64,000 bases of DNA from Chloroflexota bacterium (GCA_919901745.1 CAKKPP010000005.1:85894-149893); one strand, 5' to 3'. Counted from the stretch's first letter, positions 28,977-37,709 are shown. Notes: generated from the letters alone by a model not told the origin. Numbers and translations: made by a program.

Positions 28977-29596
28977 AGCGCGAAGTGGAAACCGTCGATG
29001 CTGTTCGGGAAGAACGGCAGGTACGGGATCGTGAACGAGTAGCCGGGGCCCCGGAAGAAGATCGCCACGAACGTCAAGGTCAGGCCGAGCAGCCAGAGCA
29101 TCGTGAACAGCACGACGGCTGTCTTCCGATCCGCCATGCGGGTGGCGTGGATGTTACCGCGGTCGATGTATGGCAGGAGCGCCCCGCCCATGAAGACGAA
29201 GCCGGGCACGAGGACGCCGGCGACCACCGGATGGAAGTACGCGAGCAGTTCCTGGAGCCCGAGGAAGTACCACGGCGCCTTGGCCACGGCCGGCGTGACG
29301 TTGCTGTTGGCGAGTTCCTCGAGTGGAGCGTTGATGAACAGGCCCATGAGCAGCAGGAGGATGCTCATCATCCCGGCCGCCAGGAACTCGATCGAGAGCA
29401 GGTGCGGCCAGGTCATGACCGTGTCGTCGGGCTCCTTCTGGACACGCACGACCGCGTCCTGCTTGACCAGCGCCAGCAGGCGGTAGGGCCGCGCCGACAT
29501 CGGCACGCGCTGCTTGTCGATCTCGGTGCGCCGCGCCGGGTCGACCGGCAGCACGACCCGGCTCTCGGAGGGCGCCTTGACGTCGTGGTCGGCCAT
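28973..29596 (-). CDS. Cytochrome b C-terminal subunit (subunit IV/PetD-like)
   Basis: Membrane protein of 207 residues with an N-terminal cytoplasmic region of about 65 residues and three transmembrane helices. KAPWYFLGLQELLAYFHP corresponds to the Qo-site PEWY region; here the Glu is replaced (APWY), a variant I recall from other split or fused bacterial b complexes. It completes the quinol-oxidising site with the four-helix cytochrome b6-like subunit, as in b6f-type complexes. Gap to the cytochrome b gene is 13 bases. Confidence 0.88.
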   Translation of the reverse strand: MADHDVKAPSESRVVLPVDPARRTEIDKQRVPMSARPYRLLALVKQDAVVRVQKEPDDTVMTWPHLLSIEFLAAGMMSILLLLMGLFINAPLEELANSNVTPAVAKAPWYFLGLQELLAYFHPVVAGVLVPGFVFMGGALLPYIDRGNIHATRMADRKTAVVLFTMLWLLGLTLTFVAIFFRGPGYSFTIPYLPFFPNSIDGFHFAL

Positions 29597-29609
29597 CAGC
29601 GTTCTCGCA

Positions 29610-30338
29610 TCACAGCGGCCCGGAGATCCCGCCGTCCTTCCGGATCCGCCAGAAGTGGACGGCCAGGAAGATCGCGGCGACCAGCGGCAGGAACATGATG
29701 TGGAGCACGTAGAACCGGAGCAGGGTGTTCTGGCCGACCTCGAGCCCGCCCAGGAGAAGGCGATTCACCGGCGTGTTGAACAGCGGCAGGTAGCCGCCCA
29801 TGTTCGTGCCGATGGTGATCGCCCAGTAGGCGATCTGGTCCCACGGCAGGAGGTACCCACTGAAGCTCAGCAGAATCGTTGTGAACAGCAGGACGACCCC
29901 GACGACCCAGTTGAACTCGCGCGGCGGTTTGTAGGCCCCGTGGTAGAAGACCCGCATCATGTGCAGGAACACGAAGAACACCATGAGGTGGGCGCCCCAC
30001 CGGTGGATGTTGCGGGTCAGCAGCCCGAAGGCGACCTTCGTCTGGATGTCCAGGATGTCGGTGTACGCCTGGGTCGCCGACGGGACGTAGAAGAACATCA
30101 GGTACACGCCGGTGATCGTCAGGACGAGGAACAGGAAAAACGATAGACCGCCCAAGCAGAACGTGTAGGCGAACTTCACCGCGTGCTGCCGAACGCGCAC
30201 CGGGTGAATGTGCAGGAAGACGTTGTTCATCACCGCGTACGCGCGCGACCGCTCGTCGTTGGCGTACGGCTGTCGGAACAGCGATCGCCAGACCACGCTT
30301 CGGCGGAGGGTCTCGTCCATCCGCTCGAGGAAACTCAC
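29610..30338 (-). CDS. Cytochrome b6-like subunit
   Basis: Membrane protein of 242 residues with four core helices. Two His pairs bind the b haems: His112 and His126 (NIHRWGAHLMVF to FLHMMRVFYHG) and His213 and His228 (YVLHIMFLP to AVHFWRIRKDGG). Cys61 in YTFCLGGLSF occupies the position of the cytochrome b6 Cys that holds the extra haem c(i). The GTG at 30338 overlaps the stop of the flavoprotein gene (GTGA) and has AGGAGG six bases upstream; a downstream ATG at residue 7 is less likely. Confidence 0.92.
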   Translation of the reverse strand: MSFLERMDETLRRSVVWRSLFRQPYANDERSRAYAVMNNVFLHIHPVRVRQHAVKFAYTFCLGGLSFFLFLVLTITGVYLMFFYVPSATQAYTDILDIQTKVAFGLLTRNIHRWGAHLMVFFVFLHMMRVFYHGAYKPPREFNWVVGVVLLFTTILLSFSGYLLPWDQIAYWAITIGTNMGGYLPLFNTPVNRLLLGGLEVGQNTLLRFYVLHIMFLPLVAAIFLAVHFWRIRKDGGISGPL

Positions 30339-32170
30339 CTGGCTCCTCCTGCCACGCCGGGGGTCCCGGCCAATTGCGCATCGCGGTACGACTCCTTGTA
30401 GAGCCGACCGTCGGTCGAAATCTCCTGGAGTTCGAACCGCTCCATCGTAATGGCGTCGAACGGGCAGCGCTTGACGCATAGCGCGCAGCGGATGCAGCGC
30501 TCCTCGTCGAGGATCATGGCGGCGCCCTGGTCCCAGCCGTAGGCCTCCTCGATCTCGGGCAGGAGCCCTTCGGTCTTGAGCTGGTTGACGTCGACCATGT
30601 GGATGACGCCCTCGGGACAGACATCGGCGCACGCGCCGCACAGGACGCACCGGAATGGGTCGAACCAGATGTTGAAGTTGCACATCAGGCAGCGGGTGGA
30701 TTCGGCGACCGCCGCCGTCGCGTCGTACCCCAGCTCCACCGGGGTCGTGAAGTTGACCTCGGGGTCCGTCGAGGGCATCCGTGCCTGGAGCTGGATCATC
30801 GGGATGTGCTGGCGCGGCAGGACGTCGTAGAACTCGGGCATCTCATGGCGCCACGAGCTGGTCAACTTCACGTTCGCGGCCACCGTCACGTCGGTTCGAC
30901 CGGCGAGGTATCGATCGATCGCATATGCGGCCTTCTTGCCGTGGCCGGCGGCCTCGATGAGCGTCGTCGGGCCGGTAACGAAATCGCCGCAGGCAAAGAC
31001 GCCGCGCACGTTGGTCGCATACGTGGCCGGGTCCACCTTGACTCGTCCGCGATTGATCTCGAAGCTCGATTCGACCGGCAGGAACGTCAGGTCGGCCGCC
31101 TGGGACACGGCAGGGATGACGACGTCGGCGGGAATGATGAACTCGGAGCCCTCGACGGGGATCGGCGAGCGGCGTCCGGACGCGTCCGGCTCGCCAAGGC
31201 GGTTGCGAATGAACCGCACGCCGGTGACGTGGCCGTCCTCGCCCAGAACCTCGATGGGGCTGGCCAGGAACTCCATGCGCACGCCCTCGCGCTCGGTTTC
31301 GCCGAGCTCCTCCTCATCGACGACGAGCTCGGAGCGGGTGCGCCGGTAGACGATCGAAACGCGCTCCGCACCGTGGCGGAGCGAGGTTCGCGAGCAGTCC
31401 ATCGCCGTGTAGCCGCCACCGATGACGACGACGTCTCGACCGACTTCCAGCGGCTGGCCGAGGTTGGCCTTCTTCATGAAGTCGACGCCGTAATCGACGC
31501 CGATGAGGTCCGCCCCGGGGACGTCGAGGGCAACCGCGTCCATCGCGCCGGCGGTGATGGCGATCGAGTCGTAGTCCTTCTGGAGTTGCTCGAACGTGAT
31601 GTCCCGGCCGATCGTCGTGTCGTAGTGGAAGACCACCCCGAGACGTTCAACGAGGCGGACGTCCATCTCGATCGCCTCGCGCGGGAGGCGGAAGGCGGGA
31701 ACCCCGATCAGCATGGTCCCGCCGCCGTACGGCAGGCTGTCGAAAACCGTGACCCGATAGCCCTTCATCGCGAGCTCGCGGGCCACCGCCAGGCCGGCCG
31801 GGCCGGCACCGACGACGGCCACGCGCTCGTCGCGCGGGGTGATCTGGGGCATGACGTCGGGAATTCCGGATGCCTCGTGCCATTCGACGAGGAAGCGCTT
31901 CATCGCCCGGATGGCGAGTGGGCGATCGATGTCGCCGCGCCGGCAGGCTCGCTCACACGGAGCCGAACAGACGTACGAACACATCGCCGCGACCGGGTTC
32001 GGCTCGCGCGACAGGATGTAGCCCTCCTCGAAGCGGCCCTCCGCCGCGAGGTTCAGGTAGCCGCGGCAGTTCGTCCCGACCGGGCATGCCTCCTGACACT
32101 CGATGTTGCACTGCAACCACGAGGCGTCGACGGGCTGGACGAGGAATTCCTGGTGCAAGTCGAGGGCCAA
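30335..32170 (-). CDS. GltD-like FAD oxidoreductase with C-terminal 2x[4Fe-4S] ferredoxin domain
   Basis: Protein of 611 residues. The N-terminal iron-sulfur region (QCNIECQEACPVGTNC; CSYVCSAPCERACRRG) resembles GltD and dihydropyrimidine dehydrogenase. An FAD-binding site (VAVVGAGPAGLAVARELA) and a second NAD(P)H-binding site (DVVVIGGGYTAMDCSRTS) follow, with VFACGDFVTGPTTLIEAAGHG closing the FAD domain. The C-terminus has an extra Cys pair (CLMCNFNIW) and two clusters, CVLCGACADVCPEG and CIRCALCVKRCPFDAI. It is first in the cytochrome operon and its stop overlaps the cytochrome b start, so it probably feeds electrons from NAD(P)H or ferredoxin to the quinone/cytochrome complex. GltD of glutamate synthase lacks such a ferredoxin tail. 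Confidence 0.88.
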   Translation of the reverse strand: MALDLHQEFLVQPVDASWLQCNIECQEACPVGTNCRGYLNLAAEGRFEEGYILSREPNPVAAMCSYVCSAPCERACRRGDIDRPLAIRAMKRFLVEWHEASGIPDVMPQITPRDERVAVVGAGPAGLAVARELAMKGYRVTVFDSLPYGGGTMLIGVPAFRLPREAIEMDVRLVERLGVVFHYDTTIGRDITFEQLQKDYDSIAITAGAMDAVALDVPGADLIGVDYGVDFMKKANLGQPLEVGRDVVVIGGGYTAMDCSRTSLRHGAERVSIVYRRTRSELVVDEEELGETEREGVRMEFLASPIEVLGEDGHVTGVRFIRNRLGEPDASGRRSPIPVEGSEFIIPADVVIPAVSQAADLTFLPVESSFEINRGRVKVDPATYATNVRGVFACGDFVTGPTTLIEAAGHGKKAAYAIDRYLAGRTDVTVAANVKLTSSWRHEMPEFYDVLPRQHIPMIQLQARMPSTDPEVNFTTPVELGYDATAAVAESTRCLMCNFNIWFDPFRCVLCGACADVCPEGVIHMVDVNQLKTEGLLPEIEEAYGWDQGAAMILDEERCIRCALCVKRCPFDAITMERFELQEISTDGRLYKESYRDAQLAGTPGVAGGAR

Positions 32171-32431
32171 GGGGTGATCGCGCCTTTCCCAGATGGGGCA
32201 TGACAGCGGGAAACGGACGGCCTGTCGCGGTCGCCTCGTTCGGAATCTACCATCCGCGTCGGGCGGCCTGCAAAACCGGACGGACAGCCTTGTGTGGTGA
32301 CGTGTCGGCGGAGCGCATCGGATCAGCCAATGGTCTCCGTCCCGATTTGACGGTCGCGAATCTCGCAGCTACGCTGCTCGCCGAGACGATCGCCGCCCGC
32401 AACGGGCCGACGTCTCGTGGAGGAGCGACGC

Positions 32432-34276
32432 ATGATCGCGAGCGAATTCGCGTTCATGACGCTGGGCCTGCTGCTCGGCGTGGCCAGCGGTGCTGCCCTC
32501 GTGTTCGTGATTCGCGCCCGGTCGCCTGCCCCACGCGAGGTTCGGCTGCGTGTGGCCACCGATGTGATTCCGCGACGTACGTCGGCCACGCTGGCCGGGG
32601 ATGCGTTCGGCACGGCCCCGGGGGAGCCGGCCCGCGGCGGCCCCGCGGATCGGCGAACGGTGGATCGAGAACCCAACAGTGCCCTCGCTCCCGCGGCGCC
32701 CAGCCGCCCGAATACGCTCCGCGTCGCGGGTGAGCCGGGCCCTGTGGGCGCCCTGGGCGTGACCGCTGCCGTCGAAAGGCCCGCGCTGGCAGTTCCGCTG
32801 GACGCGGTTGCGATCGCGATCCCAATCCACGGCGAGCGCGACCCGATGCTGCAGGCGCTGCGCGAATCGACGGAACGTGCGCTGATGGCCACGGTGCCGG
32901 CAACCCGCCCTGAGGCCGCCGATGTCGGGACCCACGGCATCGACCGCGCGGAGCAAACCGCGCCGCAGGCCGCGATGCGGACCGCGCCGCAGGCTGAGGC
33001 CCGTTCGACACCGGGCGCAACCGCGCTCGTCGAACCGAGGGCCGGAGCCGTCGTGTCGAGCGGCGGAGCCGTCGTGTCGAGCGGCGGAGCCGTCGTGTCG
33101 AGCGCCGAATCGGGCGGTTCGTCGCGTGGCGAGGCAACTCGCTCGCGTCCGGTCGCCGACGGGCCATGTGCCGAGGCTCAGGCGCGGGCCGACGAACAGT
33201 GCCGCCAGGCCGAGGTGGCCCGTCTCGGAGCCACGACGGCGGCCGCAGCTCTTGCGGTGGTTCGTCGCGAGTACAGCGAGCAGCAGGGTCGAGCCGAGGA
33301 GAGCCGCTCGGCGGCAGAGCCTCGCCGAGTCCAGGAACGCAAGGAAGCAGCCCGCGCCGGGTTCCGCTCCGATCGCCTGGCGGCTGCAGATCGGGCGGGC
33401 CTCGAGACGGCCGCCAGGACCTGGTTGACGGCCATCAACGCCATCAATGCGGCCGCGCGTGAGGCGGCGCCCGCGGTCGCCCGAGCCGACCTCGCGGCGG
33501 CGGCGCTCTTGCCGACCCTCGAACGGCTCGGCGCCGAAGCCGACGCCGCGCGGATCTCGGCAGAGGCGGCCGATGCCGAGTGCCTCGAGGCCCGGACGAC
33601 GCTTGCCCAGTGTCGCGAAGCGGCGGCCATCGGTCAGGCGATCTCGCCGGTGCGGACCGGCGGGGACGCGCCCGGCACCGTCTCGCCGGCGCCACTGCGG
33701 CGCGACGCAGGGACACCGATCGTGCTTCGCCTGGTTGCCGGCGATCGGAACACGAGGACCCAGGTCGCGGCCGCCCTCGCGCAGAGCCTCCCGGACACGC
33801 CCCTGCCGTGGGCCGACCTGCTCGGGGAGTTTGTCGATGCGATCTCGGCACGCGCGATCGAGGAGTCGCTCCTCGACGTTCCCGCGGACCATCCCTTCTG
33901 GAGCCCATTCGCCCGTACCGAGGGCCGTGACATCCTCGCGGCGCTCGCCGCGCTCGGGTATCGGTTCGATGGACTCGGTGGCTGGGCGGACGATCGGATC
34001 CCGAGCCAGCGCGATCTGTCGCTTGCCGTTGGCTATGCGGGCCAGGACCCGATGCGCATCCGTTCGTGGCCGAGCGAGCAGGAGACGACCGAGCTCTTGC
34101 GAGATGTGCGGGTGGCCGGCGATGAATACCTGGATCGGGCCGGAGGCGACCTCAGCCTGGGCGAAGTCGTGGCTCTCCTCGGGCCACGGGCGGACGCGTT
34201 GACCGACCTGTGGAACGCCTGGGGCACCGTCAGGCCGCTGCTCGTCGCTCCGATCGACGCGACGACGGAGGACTGA
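32432..34276 (+). CDS. Single-span membrane protein with long Ala/Glu-rich region
   Basis: Protein of 614 residues, family not recognised. One N-terminal transmembrane helix (about 5-25, FMTLGLLLGVASGAALVFVI) is followed by a low-complexity, probably disordered stretch (30-250) with three GAVVSSG repeats. Then comes an Arg/Ala/Glu-rich segment likely to be helical or coiled-coil (about 250-400) and a compact acidic C-terminal domain (about 430-614, for example LPWADLLGEFVDAISARAIEE and DILAALAALGYRFDGLGGW). A GGAGGAG site just upstream supports the ATG. It is divergent from the respiratory operon. The design resembles scaffold or cell-division-type proteins, which is only a resemblance. Confidence 0.65.
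   Translation: MIASEFAFMTLGLLLGVASGAALVFVIRARSPAPREVRLRVATDVIPRRTSATLAGDAFGTAPGEPARGGPADRRTVDREPNSALAPAAPSRPNTLRVAGEPGPVGALGVTAAVERPALAVPLDAVAIAIPIHGERDPMLQALRESTERALMATVPATRPEAADVGTHGIDRAEQTAPQAAMRTAPQAEARSTPGATALVEPRAGAVVSSGGAVVSSGGAVVSSAESGGSSRGEATRSRPVADGPCAEAQARADEQCRQAEVARLGATTAAAALAVVRREYSEQQGRAEESRSAAEPRRVQERKEAARAGFRSDRLAAADRAGLETAARTWLTAINAINAAAREAAPAVARADLAAAALLPTLERLGAEADAARISAEAADAECLEARTTLAQCREAAAIGQAISPVRTGGDAPGTVSPAPLRRDAGTPIVLRLVAGDRNTRTQVAAALAQSLPDTPLPWADLLGEFVDAISARAIEESLLDVPADHPFWSPFARTEGRDILAALAALGYRFDGLGGWADDRIPSQRDLSLAVGYAGQDPMRIRSWPSEQETTELLRDVRVAGDEYLDRAGGDLSLGEVVALLGPRADALTDLWNAWGTVRPLLVAPIDATTED
33044..33106 (+). repeat. 21-base tandem repeat, three copies, inside a coding region
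   Basis: GGAGCCGTCGTGTCGAGCGGC occurs twice perfectly and once with a single change. It encodes GAVVSSG three times in the disordered part of the membrane protein, so copy-number change stays in frame. Confidence 0.88.
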
Positions 34277-34289
34277 CCGGGCTTCCGGA

Positions 34290-35063
34290 TCAGGCCTGGG
34301 CGAGCTCGTCGTCCTCGTCGATCACGACGAGCCGGAATGCCTCGCCGGCCGCGACACCGATGACCGCGCCCTCTTCTGCAGTCCACCTGCGGATCCAGTC
34401 GAGCACCCGATCCATGTCACGCAGCTGACTCGCATGGCAACGGAGAGCCGCGAGCTTGCGCTCGACCGTGGCGCTCACATCGATCCACGCGTCGGGCGCG
34501 CTCGACCAGGCGAGGTAGATCCGGCGTACGCGATGCGCGGCCAGACCGGACCGAGCCAGCCATGGGAACGCCATCGGGTTTCGAGCGGCAGGGTAGACCG
34601 CGTCGACGGCGGCAATCCCGGCGGTGCGGTGATCCACGTGGTTGACCCCACCATCCCGATGGAACAGCACCTCGGGGTCGGTGGTGAGCACGGCGTCGGG
34701 CCGAAAGGTGCGGATCTCCCGAACCAGCAGTTCGCGCAACGGCAGGTCGTTGGCCAGGCCGCCGTCCGGCTGATGCAGAAAGGTCACCCCAGCGTAGCCC
34801 ACGACGTCGGCCGCGGTGCGCTGTTCGACTTCCCGGGTCAGCGCGAGCTCCAACGGATCGAGATCGGCGTACTCGCCTCCCTGGTCGCCGCTCGTGCAGC
34901 ACACCAGCCAGCCCACGGAACCCGCGTCGATCCAGCGGGCGGCAGTCGCCGCCGGGCCGAAATCGGCATCATCCGGGTGGGCCACGATCACCATGAATCG
35001 ATCGGGCCGCCAATCATGAGCTGCCGGCGCGGCCCCATCCTGACGTCGATCGCCCCTAGGCAT
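34290..35063 (-). CDS. PIG-L family deacetylase
   Basis: Zinc-dependent N-acetylglucosaminyl deacetylase-type protein of about 257 residues. The metal site motif AHPDDADFG is followed by CTSGDQGGE, and NHVDHRTAG provides the third metal ligand region. Relatives act on GlcNAc-inositol (MshB) or LMW-thiol precursors (BshB) or on sugars; the substrate here is unknown. Start uncertain: ATG at 35063 is used, with GTG at 35102 as an alternative adding 13 residues. Confidence 0.88.
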   Translation of the reverse strand: MPRGDRRQDGAAPAAHDWRPDRFMVIVAHPDDADFGPAATAARWIDAGSVGWLVCCTSGDQGGEYADLDPLELALTREVEQRTAADVVGYAGVTFLHQPDGGLANDLPLRELLVREIRTFRPDAVLTTDPEVLFHRDGGVNHVDHRTAGIAAVDAVYPAARNPMAFPWLARSGLAAHRVRRIYLAWSSAPDAWIDVSATVERKLAALRCHASQLRDMDRVLDWIRRWTAEEGAVIGVAAGEAFRLVVIDEDDELAQA

Positions 35064-35149
35064 CCGTCGACCCGGACCCACACTCAAGAGGGATTCGCGC
35101 ACGCGCAGGTGCCTGATAACCTCGCAACCGAGCCGCTAGAATGCCGCCC

Positions 35150-35185
35150 GAGGCTTCGCTCGTCTCCCCCCACGAGCGAAGCCTC
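35150..35185 (-). terminator. 14-base perfect hairpin after the peroxiredoxin gene
   Basis: GAGGCTTCGCTCGT pairs perfectly with ACGAGCGAAGCCTC around an eight-base C-rich loop. It lies 23 bases past the peroxiredoxin stop on the minus strand and ahead of the PIG-L gene. No T-tract; terminator function is inferred from position and stability. Confidence 0.65.
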
Positions 35186-35207
35186 GCTTCGTGCCCGCCA
35201 GGGACGC

Positions 35208-35693
35208 TCATCGTGCTCGTCCGGCCCGGGCTTCGCGGAGGACGTCGAGGACGGCGGCCGCATGACCGTCCGCCTTGACCTTCGGCCACGCGTGGTGGAT
35301 CCGGCCCTCCGGATCGATCAGGTAGGTCGAGCGCTGGATGCCCATGGACTCTCGCCCGTAGTTGGTGCGCAGTGTCCACGCACCATAGGCCTCGGCGACG
35401 GCGTGGTCCTCGTCGGACAGCAGCGTGAACGGAATCCCGAACTTCTCGCGGAAGCGCCGATGGCTCGCTGCACCGTCCGGGCTGATCCCCCACACCTCGG
35501 CGTTGCCGGCCTCGACGTCGCGCTGAAGGTCGCGAAACTGGCACGCCTCCGTCGTGCAGCCGGGCGTATCGTCCGCGGGATAGAAGTAGACGATCGTCCA
35601 GACGCCCCGACGATCGGCGAGTCGACGATCGACCCCGCGGTCGTCGGGGAGCGTGAAATCCGGCGCCAGTGCGCCGGCCTCGGGCGGGGTCAT
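35208..35693 (-). CDS. bcp: Thioredoxin-dependent peroxiredoxin (Bcp/PrxQ)
   Basis: Atypical 2-Cys peroxiredoxin of 161 residues. DFTLPDDRGVDRRL is followed by the peroxidatic-site loop YPADDTPGCTTEACQFRD, with the peroxidatic Cys and the resolving Cys four residues later (C-x4-C). GISPDGAASHRRFREKFGIPFTLLSDED is the usual continuation. It reduces hydroperoxides with thioredoxin in the cytoplasm. The start codon overlaps the stop of the thiamine pyrophosphokinase gene by four bases. Confidence 0.94.
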   Translation of the reverse strand: MTPPEAGALAPDFTLPDDRGVDRRLADRRGVWTIVYFYPADDTPGCTTEACQFRDLQRDVEAGNAEVWGISPDGAASHRRFREKFGIPFTLLSDEDHAVAEAYGAWTLRTNYGRESMGIQRSTYLIDPEGRIHHAWPKVKADGHAAAVLDVLREARAGRAR

Positions 35694-36370
35694 GCCCGCA
35701 GCCTAGCAGGCGTCTCGATGACCAGGAGCCATCCCGACTCGATCGAGAGCCGTACCGTCGTGTCGAGTCGCACATTGGACAGACCGCGACTGCGACCCGC
35801 GGCGAGCCGATCGTCGTCCAACCCGTAGCGCAGCCCGCTGGCCGTGACGCCGGTCGCGTCGCCGCCGAGCGGCAGGAGGGTCAGGAGGTCGCCGGCTCGG
35901 CCGGTCAGGTCGACCGCACGCAGACCTCCGGGCGACGCCAGCAGCGTCACCCTGGCCGACGGATCGAGCAGGCGGCAGGCCCGCCCTTGCAGGGCGGGGT
36001 GGGCGAGCAGCGCGACATTGGCCAGCGCGTGGTCGACGCGGGATCCACCAAGGGCCCCAAGGATGGTGACGTCCGTCGCGCCCCGACGAACGGCCTCGAG
36101 AACGCCCAGCTCCGTGTCCGATTCGTCCTTGTCGGTCGCCACGGGGTGTGGTTCGATCGCCGCAGATCGCAGGGCGGCTCGCCCCGTGGCATCAAGCGAA
36201 TCGCCATCGCCGACCCAGGCATCGATGCGAAGGCTCAGCGTTGGAGCCAACCCCGCGCCGCCATCGGCTGCGACGACGATGTCGATCGCATCGGCCCAGC
36301 CAGGCCATGCGTCGTCGAGCCCTGCCCGGCTCGGCCGGCCTCCATCGGCGAGAACAATGGCCCGTGTCAT
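35690..36370 (-). CDS. Thiamine pyrophosphokinase
   Basis: Protein of about 226 residues that makes thiamine diphosphate from thiamine and ATP. The N-terminal domain has VVAADGGAGLAPTLSLRIDAWVGDGDS with the conserved acidic substrate loop. Further on are DKDESDTELGVLEAVRRGA, ILGALGGSRVDHALANV and the beta-sandwich segment with VTASGLRYGLDDDRLAAG and GLSNV. Start ATG at 36370 has GGGAG about ten bases upstream; ATG at 36412 is an alternative. Operon with bcp. It diverges from the YbaK gene. Confidence 0.9.
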   Translation of the reverse strand: MTRAIVLADGGRPSRAGLDDAWPGWADAIDIVVAADGGAGLAPTLSLRIDAWVGDGDSLDATGRAALRSAAIEPHPVATDKDESDTELGVLEAVRRGATDVTILGALGGSRVDHALANVALLAHPALQGRACRLLDPSARVTLLASPGGLRAVDLTGRAGDLLTLLPLGGDATGVTASGLRYGLDDDRLAAGRSRGLSNVRLDTTVRLSIESGWLLVIETPARLRA

Positions 36371-36454
36371 CGGTGGCAGGCTCCCATCCCGGTCGAGCAC
36401 GATGGCGTGCATCGTCCGGATGCTACCCGGTCGACGAGTGCTATCCTGCCAGCC

Positions 36455-37027
36455 GTGCCCAACACACCAGACCACCCGGCCGTCCGGCGGGTCGTCGAGG
36501 CGGCCGCCCGCAAGGGCGTGACCCTCGATGTCACCACCTTCTCCGAGTCGACGCACACCGCGAGCGAGGCGGCGGCGGCCGTCGGCGCCGAGCTCGGGCA
36601 GATCGTGAAGTCACTCGTCTTCGTGTCGAACGGCGAGGACGGCCTCCCCGAACCGATCCTGTGCCTGGTGTCCGGGACGAATCGCGTCGATCTCGGTCGC
36701 CTCGCCGCGGTGACCGGCCGTTCGGACGTTCGGCGGGCCACAGCGCGGGAGGCCAACGAGTTGAGCGGCTTCGTCATCGGCGGGATTCCCCCGCTGGGCC
36801 ATGGGCGGGCGATGCGCGTGATCATGGACCCCGATCTCGGCCGGTTCCCCGAGGTGTGGGCGGCAGCCGGCACGGCAACGGCGGTGTTTCCTGTACCTCC
36901 GGCGACCCTGCGGATCCTGGCCAATGCGACGGTGGCGCCCATCGCCGAACAGCCTCGGGTGGCCGACGTGGAAGCCGGGCTGGACGATCTGATTCGCCCG
37001 ATCGCCGCGCCGACCCGCGGGGCCTGA
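36455..37027 (+). CDS. YbaK/EbsC-type aminoacyl-tRNA deacylase
   Basis: Protein of 190 residues with the YbaK fold: TASEAAAAVGAELGQIVKSLVF with the conserved catalytic-site Lys, VSGTNRVDLGRLAAVTG, and GFVIGGIPPLGH. Family members hydrolyse mischarged Cys-tRNA(Pro) or Ala-tRNA(Pro) in trans. Starts with GTG at 36455. Followed after 11 bases by the PQQ-like hypothetical gene in the same direction. Confidence 0.88.
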   Translation: MPNTPDHPAVRRVVEAAARKGVTLDVTTFSESTHTASEAAAAVGAELGQIVKSLVFVSNGEDGLPEPILCLVSGTNRVDLGRLAAVTGRSDVRRATAREANELSGFVIGGIPPLGHGRAMRVIMDPDLGRFPEVWAAAGTATAVFPVPPATLRILANATVAPIAEQPRVADVEAGLDDLIRPIAAPTRGA

Positions 37028-37038
37028 CCGACAACTCC

Positions 37039-37614
37039 GTGACGCGGGCGGAGCCACGTCGAGCCAGCGTGGGCTATCCGGGTGGCCTGCGGGCGCGCTG
37101 GGCCTGGGGTGGCAGCGGCCAGGGCGCCGACGTGTTCGCCCTCTCCGAGAGCGGCGGCGACATCATCGACCACGGGACCCTGGGCGGCCCCGACGTCGAG
37201 CAGTACTGCCGAGCCGAGGTGCGGGTGGAGGGACCGGCGGGGACGTGGACGGCGCGCTTCGCATCTCCCATCTACGACGAACCGGCGGCATTGCTCTGGG
37301 ACACGCCCGCGCTGTTCGTGGCGACCTATGGATTCACGACGTACGCCTTCGATGCCCGCGGCGGATCGCTTCGCTGGCACCATCGCTCGGGGACGCCGCT
37401 GATCGCGCTCATCGGGTCGAGCCGCCTTGCCCACGTCATCGTGCAGGCCGAGATCGAGACGTTCGCGATCGAGGCGGACGGGACGGTCGCGTGGCGCGTG
37501 GCCCATTCCGACGTGGTCACGAGCGCCGAACTCGTCGGCGGCAAGCTCGTGCTCAACAGCTTCAGCGCCCAGGTGACGGCTCTGGATCCCGTGACCGGGC
37601 GGACGGCCGGGTGA
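37039..37614 (+). CDS. PQQ-like beta-propeller hypothetical protein
   Basis: Protein of 191 residues with no signal sequence. It contains short blade-like repeats: LFVATYGFTTYAFDARGGSLRWHHRSG, and TFAIEADGTVAWRVAHSDV, then QVTALDPVTGRTAG. The pattern (variable)-A-x-D-x-x-G-x-x-x-W is that of PQQ/YncE-type propellers, but only two or three blades are present, so it may be a half propeller or dimerise. Begins with GTG. Function unknown; cotranscription with the YbaK gene is likely. Confidence 0.65.
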   Translation: MTRAEPRRASVGYPGGLRARWAWGGSGQGADVFALSESGGDIIDHGTLGGPDVEQYCRAEVRVEGPAGTWTARFASPIYDEPAALLWDTPALFVATYGFTTYAFDARGGSLRWHHRSGTPLIALIGSSRLAHVIVQAEIETFAIEADGTVAWRVAHSDVVTSAELVGGKLVLNSFSAQVTALDPVTGRTAG

Positions 37615-37658
37615 CACCGAAGCCGTGCGTGACAGCGGAACCGTGATCGACCAGCCGC

Positions 37659-37709
37659 TGTGGACACAGCGTGGACAAGTCGCCGCATTCGTCGGCGATT
37701 CGTGGACGA
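37659..37709. promoter_or_regulatory. Cluster of three DnaA-box-like sequences
   Basis: TGTGGACAC (37659), CGTGGACAA (37670) and CGTGGACGA (37701) are near matches to the reverse complement of TTGTCCACA, all in the same orientation. Spacings are 11 and 31 bases, close to one and three helical turns. They lie in a 243-base gap with no gene. No dnaA, dnaN or AT-rich unwinding element is in the window. Confidence 0.25.
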
